A stretch of 64,000 nt of DNA from Congeria kusceri. Taxonomy: Eukaryota; Mollusca; Bivalvia; Myida; Dreissenidae. The stretch is from NCBI GenBank assembly GCA_027627225.1, contig CM051028.1:11160201-11224200 (forward strand), in the 5' to 3' direction. Both the position numbers and the translations under genes were made by a program. Shown in pieces: positions 52,740 to 64,000 of the stretch; within the stretch, counting starts at the first letter, position 1, and each line of letters starts with the position of its first letter. The notes beneath the pieces were generated by a model that was not told the DNA's origin, searched no databases, and saw only the letters and a program-made list of their open reading frames with translations.

Positions 52740-55244
52740 ATTTATAATGATTTACAAAGTGCATTAGGGAGCATCCATCAGTATTTAGAAAAAATAAACT
52801 CAAACTAGCAATTAAATATACATGTATGTCAAATGTAGTTTACTGGCAGTGTCGCCATACAGATACAGTTTGACCTGAACTCGTCGGATAAATTCAAATA
52901 CACAAAGACCCTAACCTAATATTCTCTATATTTTATACATCTGTCTGTTGTCTGATTAAATTTGTATTAAAATAATAAAAGTTCATTAAACACCTATAGT
53001 TAATTATTTTGAATGGAAATTGCTTCCCTAAAAAGAGACTATAATGCCTGTCAGATATAATTTCTTAAGTCAAAATGGTGTTAAGTTGATTTAACAACGT
53101 GTAACCTGCTGTTATAACATAATGATTGGAAAGTTGAAGAATCAGAAAACGGGCGATTTATAGACGAGAGCTTGTGGTAAAATCCCAATTAACAATAGTA
53201 ATGAGAACGCAGTGTTTAGTTGATAAAACAAAACGTAATGAATTAATTACAAACAAAATATGATGAATATATAACTTAAATTTTTGAATAGGAAATATAA
53301 AAAATTGCTTCATGGAAGCCTACAAAAACTCTGGTCTAATTTTGTTAAGCAAGCGCGTTACCGCAATTTTTTAAGGATGGCCTTATGACCATTCCTTATC
53401 CACCCATATCTACCAACCTCACTTTGGCCTTGATGTAATTTGGACTTGAAATATTAGAAATGGGTTGTCCAGCACGAGCAATAAGCATGTGTGTTTATCG
53501 TACGCAGCATCTTGTTTTAAAGGAAAATAAAAATATGCCTAATGTGTAATTTTGCTCTAATATATAAACTAAAAAGTACAAACACGTTACTGGGATTATA
53601 AATATAAATTACAAAATAGCCAATGCATTCCGACAAAACTCATCAGGGCATAATATAATACAGTAAATATATAAATGAAATGTTGCTATTTGAAACTTGT
53701 TTTGAAATCCAAACAGTATTGTTATTTTGATACTGCACTTCTAAAAGCTGTGACCTTATAGTATCCATGCCATGTGTGAGACCAGTCCATTGCCAACTTG
53801 AAGTTAACAAGGGTGAGGTAAGTATTTAAAACCTCTAGATTATATTTCATGGAATTGTGTAATATGAATAAGTTTGCATTTAGCTACAGAACTGCGTTTT
53901 TGAGCAAGCAATCAATTTTATTCGTCTAAAACTCTTAATAATAAAAAATTATTCGGTATCAAAACTTATCAATTAGTCATGGTAAGCAATTAGATCTGTA
54001 ATAATTGACAACATCCTGTCCGTATCAATCCTCGAACCATATCTGCTGTGTTTCAACAAATAAGAGCACAGAAAAAAATGAGTGCAAGAAAATGGATCGC
54101 TGTCTTAATTAAAGATAACTTACAATAAATATCTTGAAAACTAGATTTTTAGCTCTTCCCAACATTGTTCAGGAAACTATACAATCTCAATATGCCATAA
54201 TTGTGGATAATGTGATTGGTAATTTACTTCGATATTTCAATAGAATTAGTTATTTCCAATAGAATAGTAAGTATGAAAGTAACATATAAGGAACTTACTG
54301 TATAGTAAGTTTTCAGACCCCTCTACATTTTCGGATAATAATATTTTCCATAGACATGAAAAGAAATAGTTTTTCCCGTACGAATTCATAGGGATAAAAC
54401 CTGTAGGCATTATTTAAAAGACAGTGCTAGTAACTGTAGCATTTTAACCATATTTGGTTTATTAAAGTGTGTACATTTGATCTTTCCTATCAGTTATTTG
54501 CAAAATAATCAGATTAAAATGACAATAACACTTGAAAGCAGACAGAAAAAACTTTAAAATGACGAAGAAAACGCTTCAATACGCAATAAATCAACAAGTA
54601 CGTCGATTTGTTCCATCGTTTATTAGTTTTATGTAATTTAAACCAACTGTCAATTCAACGTATATACGTATATATTCGTGTTCCCGTATGTACAGACGAA
54701 AACTATTTGGTGATTAAAAACTAGCTTATTGTGCATTTGAAAGCAATGATTGTTCTTAACTTTTATTCAATTTTAAATTGAAATATATGTTTATTAACTT
54801 TATTTGGTTAATTTTATTTATGCCACTATATCTGTTGTAAGGTAGCGTTCCCCTCTCATAATTCTGTTTATACAAGAAATGCAGTTATAAGGGTACTACT
54901 CAATTCTGATTTGATACTCAGTTAAAAAAAATCAAATCACTGGCATAACACTTCCTGAAATACTAGATTGCTTTTTTGATACTAAATTAGTTTTTTAAAA
55001 CAAGGGTAATACTTCTAAAATGCTCTGTAGCTAGAAGGATTTGTTACTAGTAACTTCCATTTTCTTTCATTTACTGCCCTTTTTGGCGATCTTTAAAATT
55101 GCTTTCTTCATGAAATACATTACAATACATTAATCGTTCTATTAATCAATGACCTAGGCGTAATCTATTAATCAATGCTTAAAGGTTATGGTGGCTCCCA
55201 AAGTGATTACATCAACTACTTGACAATGCAGGCTCTAGTGTTTG

Positions 55245-55549
55245 TACACACACTCTACATGCAAGTCACTACACAGTACAAACTATGCAAGTCTTTACAC
55301 AGGACATACTATGCAAGTCTTTACACAGTACATACTATGCAAGTCTTTACACAGTACATACTATGCAAGCCACTACACACTATGCAAGTCTATTCACAGT
55401 ACATACTATGCAAGTCACTACACAGTACTCAATTTGCAAGACTTTACACAGTACACACTATGCAAGCCAGTACACACTATGCAAGTCTTTACACAGCACA
55501 CACTATGCACTGTACACAGTACACACTATGCAAGTCTTTACACAGCACA
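55245..55549. repeat. Minisatellite start segment, unit 11
   Basis: Private A-to-T change gives atgcactgtacacag; otherwise the common form. Confidence 0.95.
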
Positions 55550-56464
55550 GTGATAATGAAAAAAGTAAAAGAGTGGAAAACTTTCTTACAGTGGTGGAGG
55601 CTGAATGGACGGATAGTGTATCGTCATCTGCACTGCATACATTGTCTGCCAAAAAAATGAATAAGGGACAACTTTTGCCTCTCTCAGAAGATATACAGAA
55701 ACTGCAACGGTATTTTACTCAGAAAAATAAAGAACTGACAGAGAAGTTACAAAGGTCTTTCACTAAAGGTGAATTTGATATTCTTAATCAAATAACATTA
55801 GCACAGATTGTCATGTTTAACAGAAGAAGAGGAGGCGAGACGCAGCGCATAACTGTGGATGCTTACAGGGAAAGAAAGAATTCATCCGATCAGGCTCCTA
55901 AGGAAATTGAAGAGTCACTGAGTGCCTCAGAAAAAATATCACTATCCACTATGTCAAGAGTGGAAATACGTGGTAAAAAAAGGACGTACAGTTCCAGTGT
56001 TATTGACAACAGGATTCCAGAGAAATATTGAATTGCTTTTGCATTTGCGAAGTCAAGCATCAGTCAGTGAAAGGAACAAATATCTATTTCCAAAAACAAA
56101 CTTTGAATCAGAAGAACCTCTTCGAAGTTCAGATGTCTTGAGAAAGTTCTCTAAAGAAGCAGCATTAAAGTGCCCTGAAAATGTCACAAGCACCAGACTC
56201 CGAAAACACATTGCCACGGTTTCTCAGGTTCTTAACCTGGATAGTCATGACCTGGATGTGATGGCTAACTTTCTCGGGCATGACATCACCGTCCACAGAT
56301 CTTTCTATCGACTGCCCCAAGAGACACTTCAGGTCGCACGAATGGGTCGACTTTTAACAGCATTCAACACCGGAACTGTTGGACTGTACAATTGGAAGGC
56401 TATTGATGACATTTCTCTGGATTACACTGATATAAGTACGTATTACACAATAGTTTGTTTATGA
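55550..56464 (+). pseudogene. Tyrosine-recombinase segment, unit 12
   Basis: Carries A28V, as in units 7 and 9; otherwise as unit 1, including the frameshift run. The fused frame is 55285-56031. Confidence 0.8.
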
Positions 56465-56548
56465 ATTTAACTCTGTTTAGATTTGGTCCTTTAGTTCTAG
56501 TGATTGTTTGTCATTTTAGTAGGTTTTCCCTTCTCATTACATTTATAT

Positions 56549-57451
56549 TAGGGATGCAAAAGGTTAACCGGTTAACCTACTGAACGATCGGTTAACCTGT
56601 AACATTTTCTAGAAAAGGTTAACCTGAAACTTTAAAAAAAATAAAAAATAAAAATGCATTTTTCATGGACTGAATCATACGAAGATTACTTTCTAGCGCT
56701 CGACATACTGCCAATTAACGCTGTCGCCCGCCTGAAACAACATACCACGCCGATGACGGGAATCAATTCACTTGAACGTGTCAATAAAGTAATAAAGCAA
56801 TAAACCAGTACCTTTGTTGTTGCAAACAAGGTTATGTTTTGGTAATTGACACTATTGTTTTGATATTACTCGCGAAAAACTAACGTGGGATCTGAGGGCT
56901 ATCATCGTAGACGTAATTGACACGTTTAACTCGCGAAAACGCAGTCGATTAAGTGTTTGGTCTGCTTATTTGATGTTTTGTTTACCAATTTACAAGTTTG
57001 ATTGAATTCTTGACCAGTTAACGTTGTATTCGCTCTATCAGAATTAAACATTAAAACATAATGAACAAAAAAGAAACAAAATAATTCCAAACGACATTGA
57101 CATAAGCGGCCCCACCAAAGATTAATTAATAATTTAATTTGTTTATTTTTTACTCACATTAAATAACGGAGGAGAATCACCTGATACAAAACTATTAGAC
57201 TAATTTTGACATGAAATAACACTTATATAACATGTAAGACAAATTTACAATTTATATACAACATTTATACATGTTACGAACGTAAGCGGCCATAATATAT
57301 ACTTCCGTTTTGGAAGAGAGTACATGTACATACAATATAAAAGGTTTGAAAGTATACTTAAACATTTCGAGTTTTTTCGGTTAACCGGTAAATTTACTGG
57401 TAAATACAACAGGTTAACCGGTAAATTTATTAGTAACCTTTTGCATCCCTA
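56549..57451. mobile_element. hAT-like MITE, unit 12
   Basis: Amplified copy in the unit 1 form; both ends intact. Confidence 0.85.
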
Positions 57452-59954
57452 ATTTATAATGATTTACAAAGTGCATTAGGGAGCATCCATCAGTATTTAG
57501 AAAAAATAAACTCAAACTAGCAATTAAATATACATGTATGTCAAATGTAGTTTACTGGCAGTGTCGCCATACAGATACAGTTTGACCTGAACTCGTCGGA
57601 TAAATTCAAATACACAAAGACCCTAACCTAATATTCTCTATATTTTATACATCTGTCTGTTGTCTGATTAAATTTGTATTAAAATAATAAAAGTTCATTA
57701 AACACCTATAGTTAATTATTTTGAATGGAAATTGCTTCCCTAAAAAGAGACTATAATGCCTGTCAGATATAATTTCTTAAGTCAAAATGGTGTTAAGTTG
57801 ATTTAACAACGTGTAACCTGCTGTTATAACATAATGATTGGAAAGTTGAAGAATCAGAAAACGGGCGATTTATAGACGAGAGCTTGTGGTAAAATCCCAA
57901 TTAACAATAGTAATGAGAACGCAGTGTTTAGTTGATAAAACAAAACGTAATGAATTAATTACAAACAAAATATGATGAATATATAACTTAAATTTTTGAA
58001 TAGGAAATATAAAAAATTGCTTCATGGAAGCCTACAAAAACTCTGGTCTAATTTTGTTAAGCAAGCGCGTTACCGCAATTTTTTAAGGATGGCCTTATGA
58101 CCATTCCTTATCCACCCATATCTACCAACCTCACTTTGGCCTTGATGTAATTTGGACTTGAAATATTAGAAATGGGTTGTCCAGCACGAGCAATAAGCAT
58201 GTGTGTTTATCGTACGCAGCATCTTGTTTTAAAGGAAAATAAAAATATGCCTAATGTGTAATTTTGCTCTAATATATAAACTAAAAAGTACAAACACGTT
58301 ACTGGGATTATAAATATAAATTACAATAGCCAATGCATTCCGACAAAACTCATCAGGGCATAATATAATACAGTAAATATATAAATGAAATGTTGCTATT
58401 TGAAACTTGTTTTGAAATCCAAACAGTATTGTTATTTTGATACTGCACTTCTAAAAGCTGTGACCTTATAGTATCCATGCCATGTGTGAGACCAGTCCAT
58501 TGCCAACTTGAAGTTAACAAGGGTGCGGTAAGTATTTAAAACCTCTAGATTATATTTCATGGAATTGTGTAATATGAATAAGTTTGCATTTAGCTACAGA
58601 ACTGCGTTTTTGAGCAAGCAATCAATTTTATTCGTCTAAAACTCTTAATAATTAAAAATTATTCGGTATCAAAACTTATCAATTAGTCATGGTAAGCAAT
58701 TAGATCTGTAATAATTGACAACATCCTGTCCGTATCAATCCTCGAACCATATCTGCTGTGTTTCAACAAATAAGAGCACAGAAAAAAATGAGTGCAAGAA
58801 AATGGATCGCTGTCTTAATTAAAGATAACTTACAATAAATATCTTGAAAACTAGATTTTTAGCTCTTCCCAACATTGTTCAGGAAACTATACAATCTCAA
58901 TATGCCATAATTGTGGATAATGTGATTGGTAATTTACTTAGATATTTCAATAGAATTAGTTATTTCCAATAGAATAGTAAGTATGAAAGTAACATATAAG
59001 GAACTTACTGTATAGTAAGTTTTCAGACCCCTCTACATTTTCGGATAATAATATTTTCCATAGACATGAAAAGAAATAGTTTTTCCCGTACGAATTCATA
59101 GGGATAAAACCTGTAGGCATTATTTAAAAGACAGTGCTAGTAACTGTAGCATTTTAACCATATTTGGTTTATTAAAGTGTGTACATTTGATCTTTCCTAT
59201 CAGTTATTTGCAAAATAATCAGATTAAAATGACAATAACACTTGAAAGCAGACAGAAAAAACTTTAAAATGACGAAGAAAACGCTTCAATACGCAATAAA
59301 TCAACAAGTACGTCGATTTGTTCCATCGTTTATTAGTTTTATGTAATTTAAACCAACTGTCAATTCAACGTATATACGTATATATTCGTGTTCCCGTATG
59401 TACAGACGAAAACTATTTGGTGATTAAAAACTAGCTTATTGTGCATTTGAAAGCAATGATTGTTCTTAACTTTTATTCAATTTTAAATTGAAATATATGT
59501 TTATTAACTTTATTTGGTTAATTTTATTTATGCCACTATATCTGTTGTAAGGTAGCGTTCCCCTCTCATAATTCTGTTTATACAAGAAATGCAGTTATAA
59601 GGGTACTACTCAATTCTGATTTGATACTCAGTTAAAAAAAATCAAATCACTGGCATAACACTTCCTGAAATACTAGATTGCTTTTTTGATACTAAATTAG
59701 TTTTTTAAAACAAGGGTAATACTTCTAAAATGCTCTGTAGCTAGAAGGATTTGTTACTAGTAACTTCCATTTTCTTTCATTTACTGCCCTTTTTGGCGAT
59801 CTTTAAAATTGCTTTCTTCATGAAATACATTACAATACATTAATCGTTCTATTAATCAATGACCTAGGCGTAATCTATTAATCAATGCTTAAAGGTTATG
59901 GTGGCTCCCAAAGTGATTACATCAACTACTTGACAATGCAGGCTCTAGTGTTTG

Positions 59955-62452
59955 TACACACACTCTACATGCAAGTCACTACACAGTACAAACTATGCAA
60001 GTCTTTACACAGGACATACTATGCAAGTCTTTACACAGTACATACTATGCAAGTCTTTACACAGTACATACTATGCAAGCCACTACACACTATGCAAGTC
60101 TATTGACAGTACATACTATGCAAGTCACTACACAGTACTCAATTTGCAAGACTTTACACAGTACACACTATGCAAGCCAGTACACACTATGCAAGTCTTT
60201 ACACAGCACACACTATGCACAGTACACAGTACACACTATGCAAGTCTTTACACAGCACACACTATGCACACTACACAGTACACACTATGCAAGCCTTTAC
60301 ACAGCACACACTATGCACAGTACACAGTACACACTATGCAAGTCTTTACACAGCACACACTATGCAAGCCAGTACACACTATGCAAGTCTTTACACAGTA
60401 CACACTATGCAAGCCAGTACACACTATGCAAGTCTTTACACAATACACACTATGCAAGTCTTTACACATCACACACTATGCAAGCCAGTACACACTATGC
60501 AAGACTTTACACAGCACACACTATGCAAGCCAGTACACACTATAGAAGTCTTTACACAGTACACACTATGCAAGCCAGTACACACTATGCAAGTCTTTAC
60601 ACAACACACACTATGCACACTACACAGTACACACTATGCAAGTCTTTACACAGCACACACTATGCAAGCCAGTACACACCTTGCAAGTCTTTACACAGCA
60701 TACACTATGCAAGCCAGTACACACTATGCAAGTCTTTACATAGCACACACTATGCAAGCCAGTATACACTATGCAAGTCTTTACACAGCACACACTATTG
60801 ACAGTACACAGTACACACTATGCAAGTCTTTACACAGCACACACTATGCAAGCCAGTACACACTATGCAAGTCTTTACACAGTACACACTATGCAAGCCA
60901 GTACACACTATGCAAGTCTTTACATAGCACACACTATGCACAGTACACAGTACACACTATGCAAGTCTTTACACAGCACACACTATGCAAGCCAGTACAC
61001 ACCTTGCAAGTCTTTACACAGCACACACTATGCAAGCCAGTATACACTATGCAAGTCTTTACACAGCACACACTATTGACAGTACACAGTACACACTATG
61101 CAAGTCTTTACACAGCACACACTATGCAAGCCAGTACACACTATGCAAGTCTTTACACAGCACACACTATGCAAGCCAGTACACACTATGCAAGTCTTTA
61201 CATAGCACACACTATGCACAGTACACAGCACACACTATGCAAATCTTTACACAGCACACACTATGCAAGCCAGTACACACTATGCAAGTCTTTACACAGT
61301 ACACACTATGCAAGCCAGTACACACTATGCAAGTCTTTACACAGTACACACTATGCAAGTCTTTACACATCACACACTATGCAAGCCAGTACACACTATG
61401 CAAGACTTTACACAGCACACACTATGCAAGCCAGTACACACTATACAAGTCTTTACACAGTACACACTATGCAAGCCAGTACACACTATGCAAGTCTTTA
61501 CACAGCACACACTATGCACAGTACACAGTACACACTATGCAAGTCTTTACACAACACACACTATGCACACTACACAGTACACACTATGCAAGTATTTACA
61601 CAGCACACACTATGCAAGCCAGTACACACCTTGCAAGTCTTTACACAGCATACACTATGCAAGCCAGTACACACTATGCAAGTCTTTACACAGCACACAC
61701 TATGCAAGCCAGTATACACTATGCAAGTCTTTACACAGCACACACTATTGACAGTACACAGTACACACTATGCAAGTCTTTACACAGCACACACTATGCA
61801 AGCCAGTACACACTATGCAAGTCTTTACACAGTACACACTATGCAAGCCAGTACACACTATGCAAGTCTTTACATAGCACACACTATGCACAGTACACAG
61901 TACACACTATGCAAGTCTTTACACAGCACACACTATGCAAGCCAGTACACACCTTGCAAGTCTTTACACAGCACACACTATGCAAGCCAGTATACACTAT
62001 GCAAGTCTTTACACAGCACACACTATTGACAGTACACAGTACACACTATGCAAGTCTTTACACAGCACACACTATGCAAGCCAGTACACACTATGCAAGT
62101 CTTTACACAGTACACACTATGCAAGCCAGTACACACTATGCAAGTCTTTACATAGCACACACTATGCACAGTACACAGTACACACTATGCAAGTCTTTAC
62201 ACAGCATGCACTATGCACAGTACACACTATGCAAGTCTTTACACAGCACGCACTATGCACAGTACACACTATGCAAGTCTTTACACAGCACGCACTATGC
62301 ACAGTACACACTATGCAAGTCTTTACACAGCACGCACTATGCACAGTACACAATACACACTATGCAAGTCTTTACACAGCACACACTATGCACAGTACAC
62401 AGTACACACTATGCAAGTCTTTACACAGCACACACTATGCACACTACACAGT
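59955..62452. repeat. Full-length minisatellite (~2.5 kb)
   Basis: Built from three related modules: tatgcaagtctttacacag + cacacac (26 bp), tatgcaagccagtacacac (19 bp) and tatgcacagtacacagtacacac (23 bp). Higher-order repetition is visible: the rare variant actattgacag recurs at 60798, 61076, 61748 and 62026, giving spacings of 278, 672 and 278 bp, so a ~950-bp block is duplicated. At about 62200-62345 there is a clean local run of 42-bp copies marked by cacgcactatg. The modules contain no stop in any forward frame, which produces long artificial open frames. Confidence 0.96.
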
Positions 62453-62760
62453 ACACCGTCTCTGTAGGCAAACGCGGTTACTGCTAGACCACAGAGCGGG
62501 AGGGGGCAGGTTCAAGCCCTAACCGCAGCATACCGAAGTGGTTATAAGGTTCTGGTTAAGCTCCCTCACCAACACTTGGCATTTCAGGGTAGTCCAGTAT
62601 GGTTCAGCCCGTAGTCAAGATAATGTGACTGGGTGTGGTATAATATCAAAGTGTCCAAGATATCATAAAGTGGAAGCAGCACTATACAATGCTTCAGGTG
62701 GACACCGTCTTTATATGACTGAAAGGATGTTGGTGGGACTTTAAACCCAGCAAATAAACA
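62453..62760 (+). mobile_element. tRNA-derived SINE inserted in the minisatellite
   Basis: A polymerase III B-box match, GGTTCAAGCCC, lies at 62509-62519, with an A-box-like taggcaaacgcgg at 62465-62477. A longer non-tRNA body follows, and the tail ends near gggactttaaacccagc and aaataaaca. The flanks repeat acactacacagt (62441-62452 and 62761-62772), a plausible 12-bp target-site duplication, with the caution that this word also belongs to the minisatellite. Minisatellite sequence resumes after the element. The family name is not known to me. Confidence 0.7.
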
Positions 62761-62835
62761 ACACTACACAGTGAAAGTCACTACACAGTACACACTGTGC
62801 AAGTCTTCACACAGTTCAAAATATGCAAGTCACTT
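62761..62835. repeat. Minisatellite remnant beyond the SINE
   Basis: Degenerate copies of the same motif (cactacacagtacacactgtgcaagtc, split here as cactacacag, tacacactgtgcaagtc) continue to about 62835, showing that the SINE interrupted an existing minisatellite. Confidence 0.8.
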
Positions 62836-62884
62836 AATTGTATCTATGTGACGCACCACGAGACTCTTTACCCAAAGTCACAGA

Positions 62885-63115
62885 CAGGGGTGTGGAAATA
62901 TCAAAATTGTTGACTTGTCCATGGACAAGTTAATTGAAAAAATCTACTTGTCCGCAAGCAACAGTTACTTGTCAAAACAATAATAGTTTTTATTCCAAGC
63001 TTTCCTGATAAATTTTTTCATTAAATAATATATAGAACACAATTTGTTTTTAAAATGTATAAGTATATAATAATACGATAATTAGTTCCAACTTTTACAT
63101 CACTTTCACACCCTG
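62885..63115. mobile_element. Possible hAT-like MITE relic
   Basis: The left end, caggggtgtggaaata, resembles hAT termini, and the right end, tttcacaccctg, is roughly its inverse. No convincing 8-bp duplication flanks it. It contains a perfect 18-bp palindrome, ACTTGTCCATGGACAAGT, at 62913-62930, and further ACTTGTC words. It could instead be a chance resemblance. Confidence 0.35.
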
Positions 63116-63568
63116 AAAGTGTACTTGTACGTGGACAACTAGACATGAACGATGTACTTTTTTGACAGTAAAATTACCCACATCGGACAAGTCAGACATA
63201 GGATTTTCACACGCATGACAAGCGACGATTTTGTGTAATAGTATAGGCATAGTTTCCATTTTATGCAGTACTTAATTTGGTTAATGGGAGAAAACATCTT
63301 TGACAAGGACATTACAAATATTTGAACAACCATCAGTTGAAAAAAATATAACATTTTATATTCTTATTCCCATAGCTGTTTTTAACAGACTCCACCAGTG
63401 AGAGACGTTTGCATTGCGGAGGGATGTTCACAGTTGTGGACAGAACTTTTTGATCAGAGAAACAGAAGGCATGTTGATAAGTTATTAATTACTGTTATTG
63501 GCTTTCAAACTTACTATACATTTACAATAAATTGTCATATTACATATTTTGGTAATATAAGCTTTGAT
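63116..63568. other. AT-rich non-coding stretch with one weak exon candidate
   Basis: A T-rich acceptor (agctgtttttaacag) ends at 63388. It is followed by an open frame, TPPVRDVCIAEGCSQLW, that continues for about 80 codons, but no good donor is seen, so I do not call an exon. Nothing else is supported on either strand. Confidence 0.4.
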
Positions 63569-63676
63569 GATGAGCTGCATACACAGTTCTGTTGTAATAT
63601 CAATGTGGTGTTTTGGGATTTTGATCACGTTCAGTGATATGTCATGTGTAAGACAAGCAGCTGACTATCCTTTCAG

Positions 63677-63775
63677 GCTTCTGAGAATGGTGACGGGGGA
63701 AGCATGGTCACTGGCAGAGAGCACGATCTCAAGGACAATAAAGAGGAAGATGGCCAAGTAGAGAACCTAGAAGAG
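63677..63775 (+). CDS. Candidate acidic exon, copy 1 (33 codons, phase 0-0)
   Basis: The acceptor (ctatcctttcag, AG at 63675-63676) and donor (GTATGT at 63776) bound exactly 99 bp. Phase 0 is fully open, beginning ASENGDGGSMVTGREHDL and ending acidic with NLEE; the other two phases contain stops. The length is a multiple of three and the exon is symmetric, as for the 114-bp exons on the left, but the phase differs, so it need not belong to the same gene. Acidic, probably disordered; no domain is recognised. Confidence 0.5.
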
Positions 63776-63927
63776 GTATGTACATACATTGCAGTTATGG
63801 ACGTATGAACCTAAGGTTTTTATGCTAAGCTTCATACACAGTTGTATTATCAGCATGGTATTATTGTGGTACTGATCACGTTCAGTGATATCTAACGTGT
63901 AGGACAAGTTGCTGACTATGCTTTCAG

Positions 63928-64000
63928 GCTTCTGAGAATGGTACAGATGGAGGCATGGACACTGGCAGAGAGCACGATCTCCAGGACAATGACGAAGACA
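63928..64000 (+). CDS. Candidate acidic exon, copy 2 (truncated by window end)
   Basis: Second copy of the 99-bp exon after acceptor tatgctttcag. Open in phase 0, beginning ASENGTDGGMDTGREHDL and then QDNDED. The DGG, GREHDL and acidic character are kept although several codons changed, which fits a coding exon. The 3' end lies outside the window. Confidence 0.48.

Larger units (their letters stand above)
50838..55549 (+). repeat. Array unit 11
   Basis: The head matches unit 10. The tail returns to the common form, with private ataataaaaaatt near 53940 and ttacttcgat near 54230 (shared with units 2 and 7), and a ctgtacacag change in its minisatellite near 55510. Confidence 0.95.
3718..60259 (+). 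repeat. Twelve-unit tandem array of a 4.7-kb segment
   Basis: Landmarks recur every 4712 bp; for example, the minisatellite-adjacent ATG is at 8055, 12767, 17479 and so on to 55175, and then at 59885 after a 2-bp deletion. The left edge is 3718, inside the recombinase exon, where unit 1 joins unique upstream exon sequence. At every internal junction gtgataatgaaa follows cttyacacagcaca of the minisatellite. At 60259 the last unit runs on into the intact minisatellite. Eleven units are 4712 bp and one is 4710 bp. Units differ at only a handful of sites each by eye. No rRNA, histone or other classical tandem gene is present. Confidence 0.98.
55550..60259 (+). repeat. Array unit 12 (right edge unit, 4710 bp)
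   Basis: Has a private 2-bp deletion near 58326 (ttacaatagcc for ttacaaaatagcc), a private C in gggtgcggtaag near 58526 and ctattgacag near 60105. It is not followed by a junction; it runs directly into the long minisatellite, so it is the unit that keeps the original right flank. Confidence 0.95.
63569..64000 (+). repeat. 251-bp tandem duplication carrying an exon
   Basis: Two copies share catacacagtt, tgatcacgttcagtgatat and gcttctgagaatgg; the last lies at 63677 and 63928. The second copy runs off the window. The flanking intron-like parts are more diverged than the exon parts. Confidence 0.85.

Noticed and set aside
3718..60259. Array as rDNA, histone cluster or centromeric satellite
   Set aside because: No rRNA or histone sequence; the unit contains an exon, a MITE and a minisatellite edge, and the array is short with unique flanks.
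60170..62029. Very long open frame (619 codons) and others of 500, 268 and 197 codons in the minisatellite
   Set aside because: They are low-complexity readings of one repeat that lacks stops in every forward frame. Several overlap in different frames, with no start context or domain.
62465..62535. Functional tRNA gene
   Set aside because: Pol III boxes are present, but no full cloverleaf with a paired acceptor stem is apparent, and a SINE body and tail follow.
62538..62744. 68-codon open frame
   Set aside because: Lies wholly within the SINE body.
63139..63354. 71-codon minus-strand frame
   Set aside because: AT-rich chance frame, no recognisable domain, no splice or start support.

Overview
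This window looks like AT-rich nuclear DNA of an invertebrate animal, most likely a mollusc or another lophotrochozoan. The signs are introns and small exons with GT-AG borders, a tRNA-derived SINE, a hAT-type MITE and minisatellites, with no bacterial gene organisation. The species assignment is an inference.

Layout. (1) 63-1434: four tandem copies of a ~367-bp unit, each holding one 114-bp, phase 1-1 candidate exon. (2) 1915-2782: two further small phase 1-1 candidate exons, with intron-like DNA between them. (3) 2741-4632: a decayed gene for a zinc-finger plus tyrosine-recombinase (Crypton-like) protein. (4) 3718-60259: the dominant feature, a tandem array of 12 nearly identical units (eleven of 4712 bp, the last 4710 bp). 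Each unit holds the C-terminal, catalytic part of the recombinase gene, a 903-bp hAT-like MITE, about 2.5 kb of AT-rich non-coding DNA and the first ~305 bp of a minisatellite. (5) 59955-62452: the full minisatellite, with higher-order structure, interrupted at its right edge by a tRNA-derived SINE (62453-62760). (6) 62773-64000: non-coding DNA with a possible second hAT-like relic, then a 251-bp tandem duplication carrying a 99-bp acidic exon, which runs off the window.

History as I read it. A multi-exon gene ended in a zinc-finger/tyrosine-recombinase exon. A MITE inserted downstream of that exon, and a minisatellite lay further downstream. One breakpoint joined the minisatellite (8429) to the inside of the exon (3718), and the segment was amplified to 12 copies. 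Every copy has the same frameshift, an A7 run at the catalytic-lysine hairpin, and the exon upstream of unit 1 is also broken. The amplified gene therefore was, or is, probably not encoding a normal recombinase. Shared and private variants show that neighbouring units have been duplicated or homogenised in blocks. Each internal junction also creates an in-frame open reading frame that fuses minisatellite-encoded repeats to the recombinase segment.

I find no rRNA, functional tRNA, CRISPR or viral gene. Splice sites and exons are predictions from motifs and phase only; no transcript evidence is available here.
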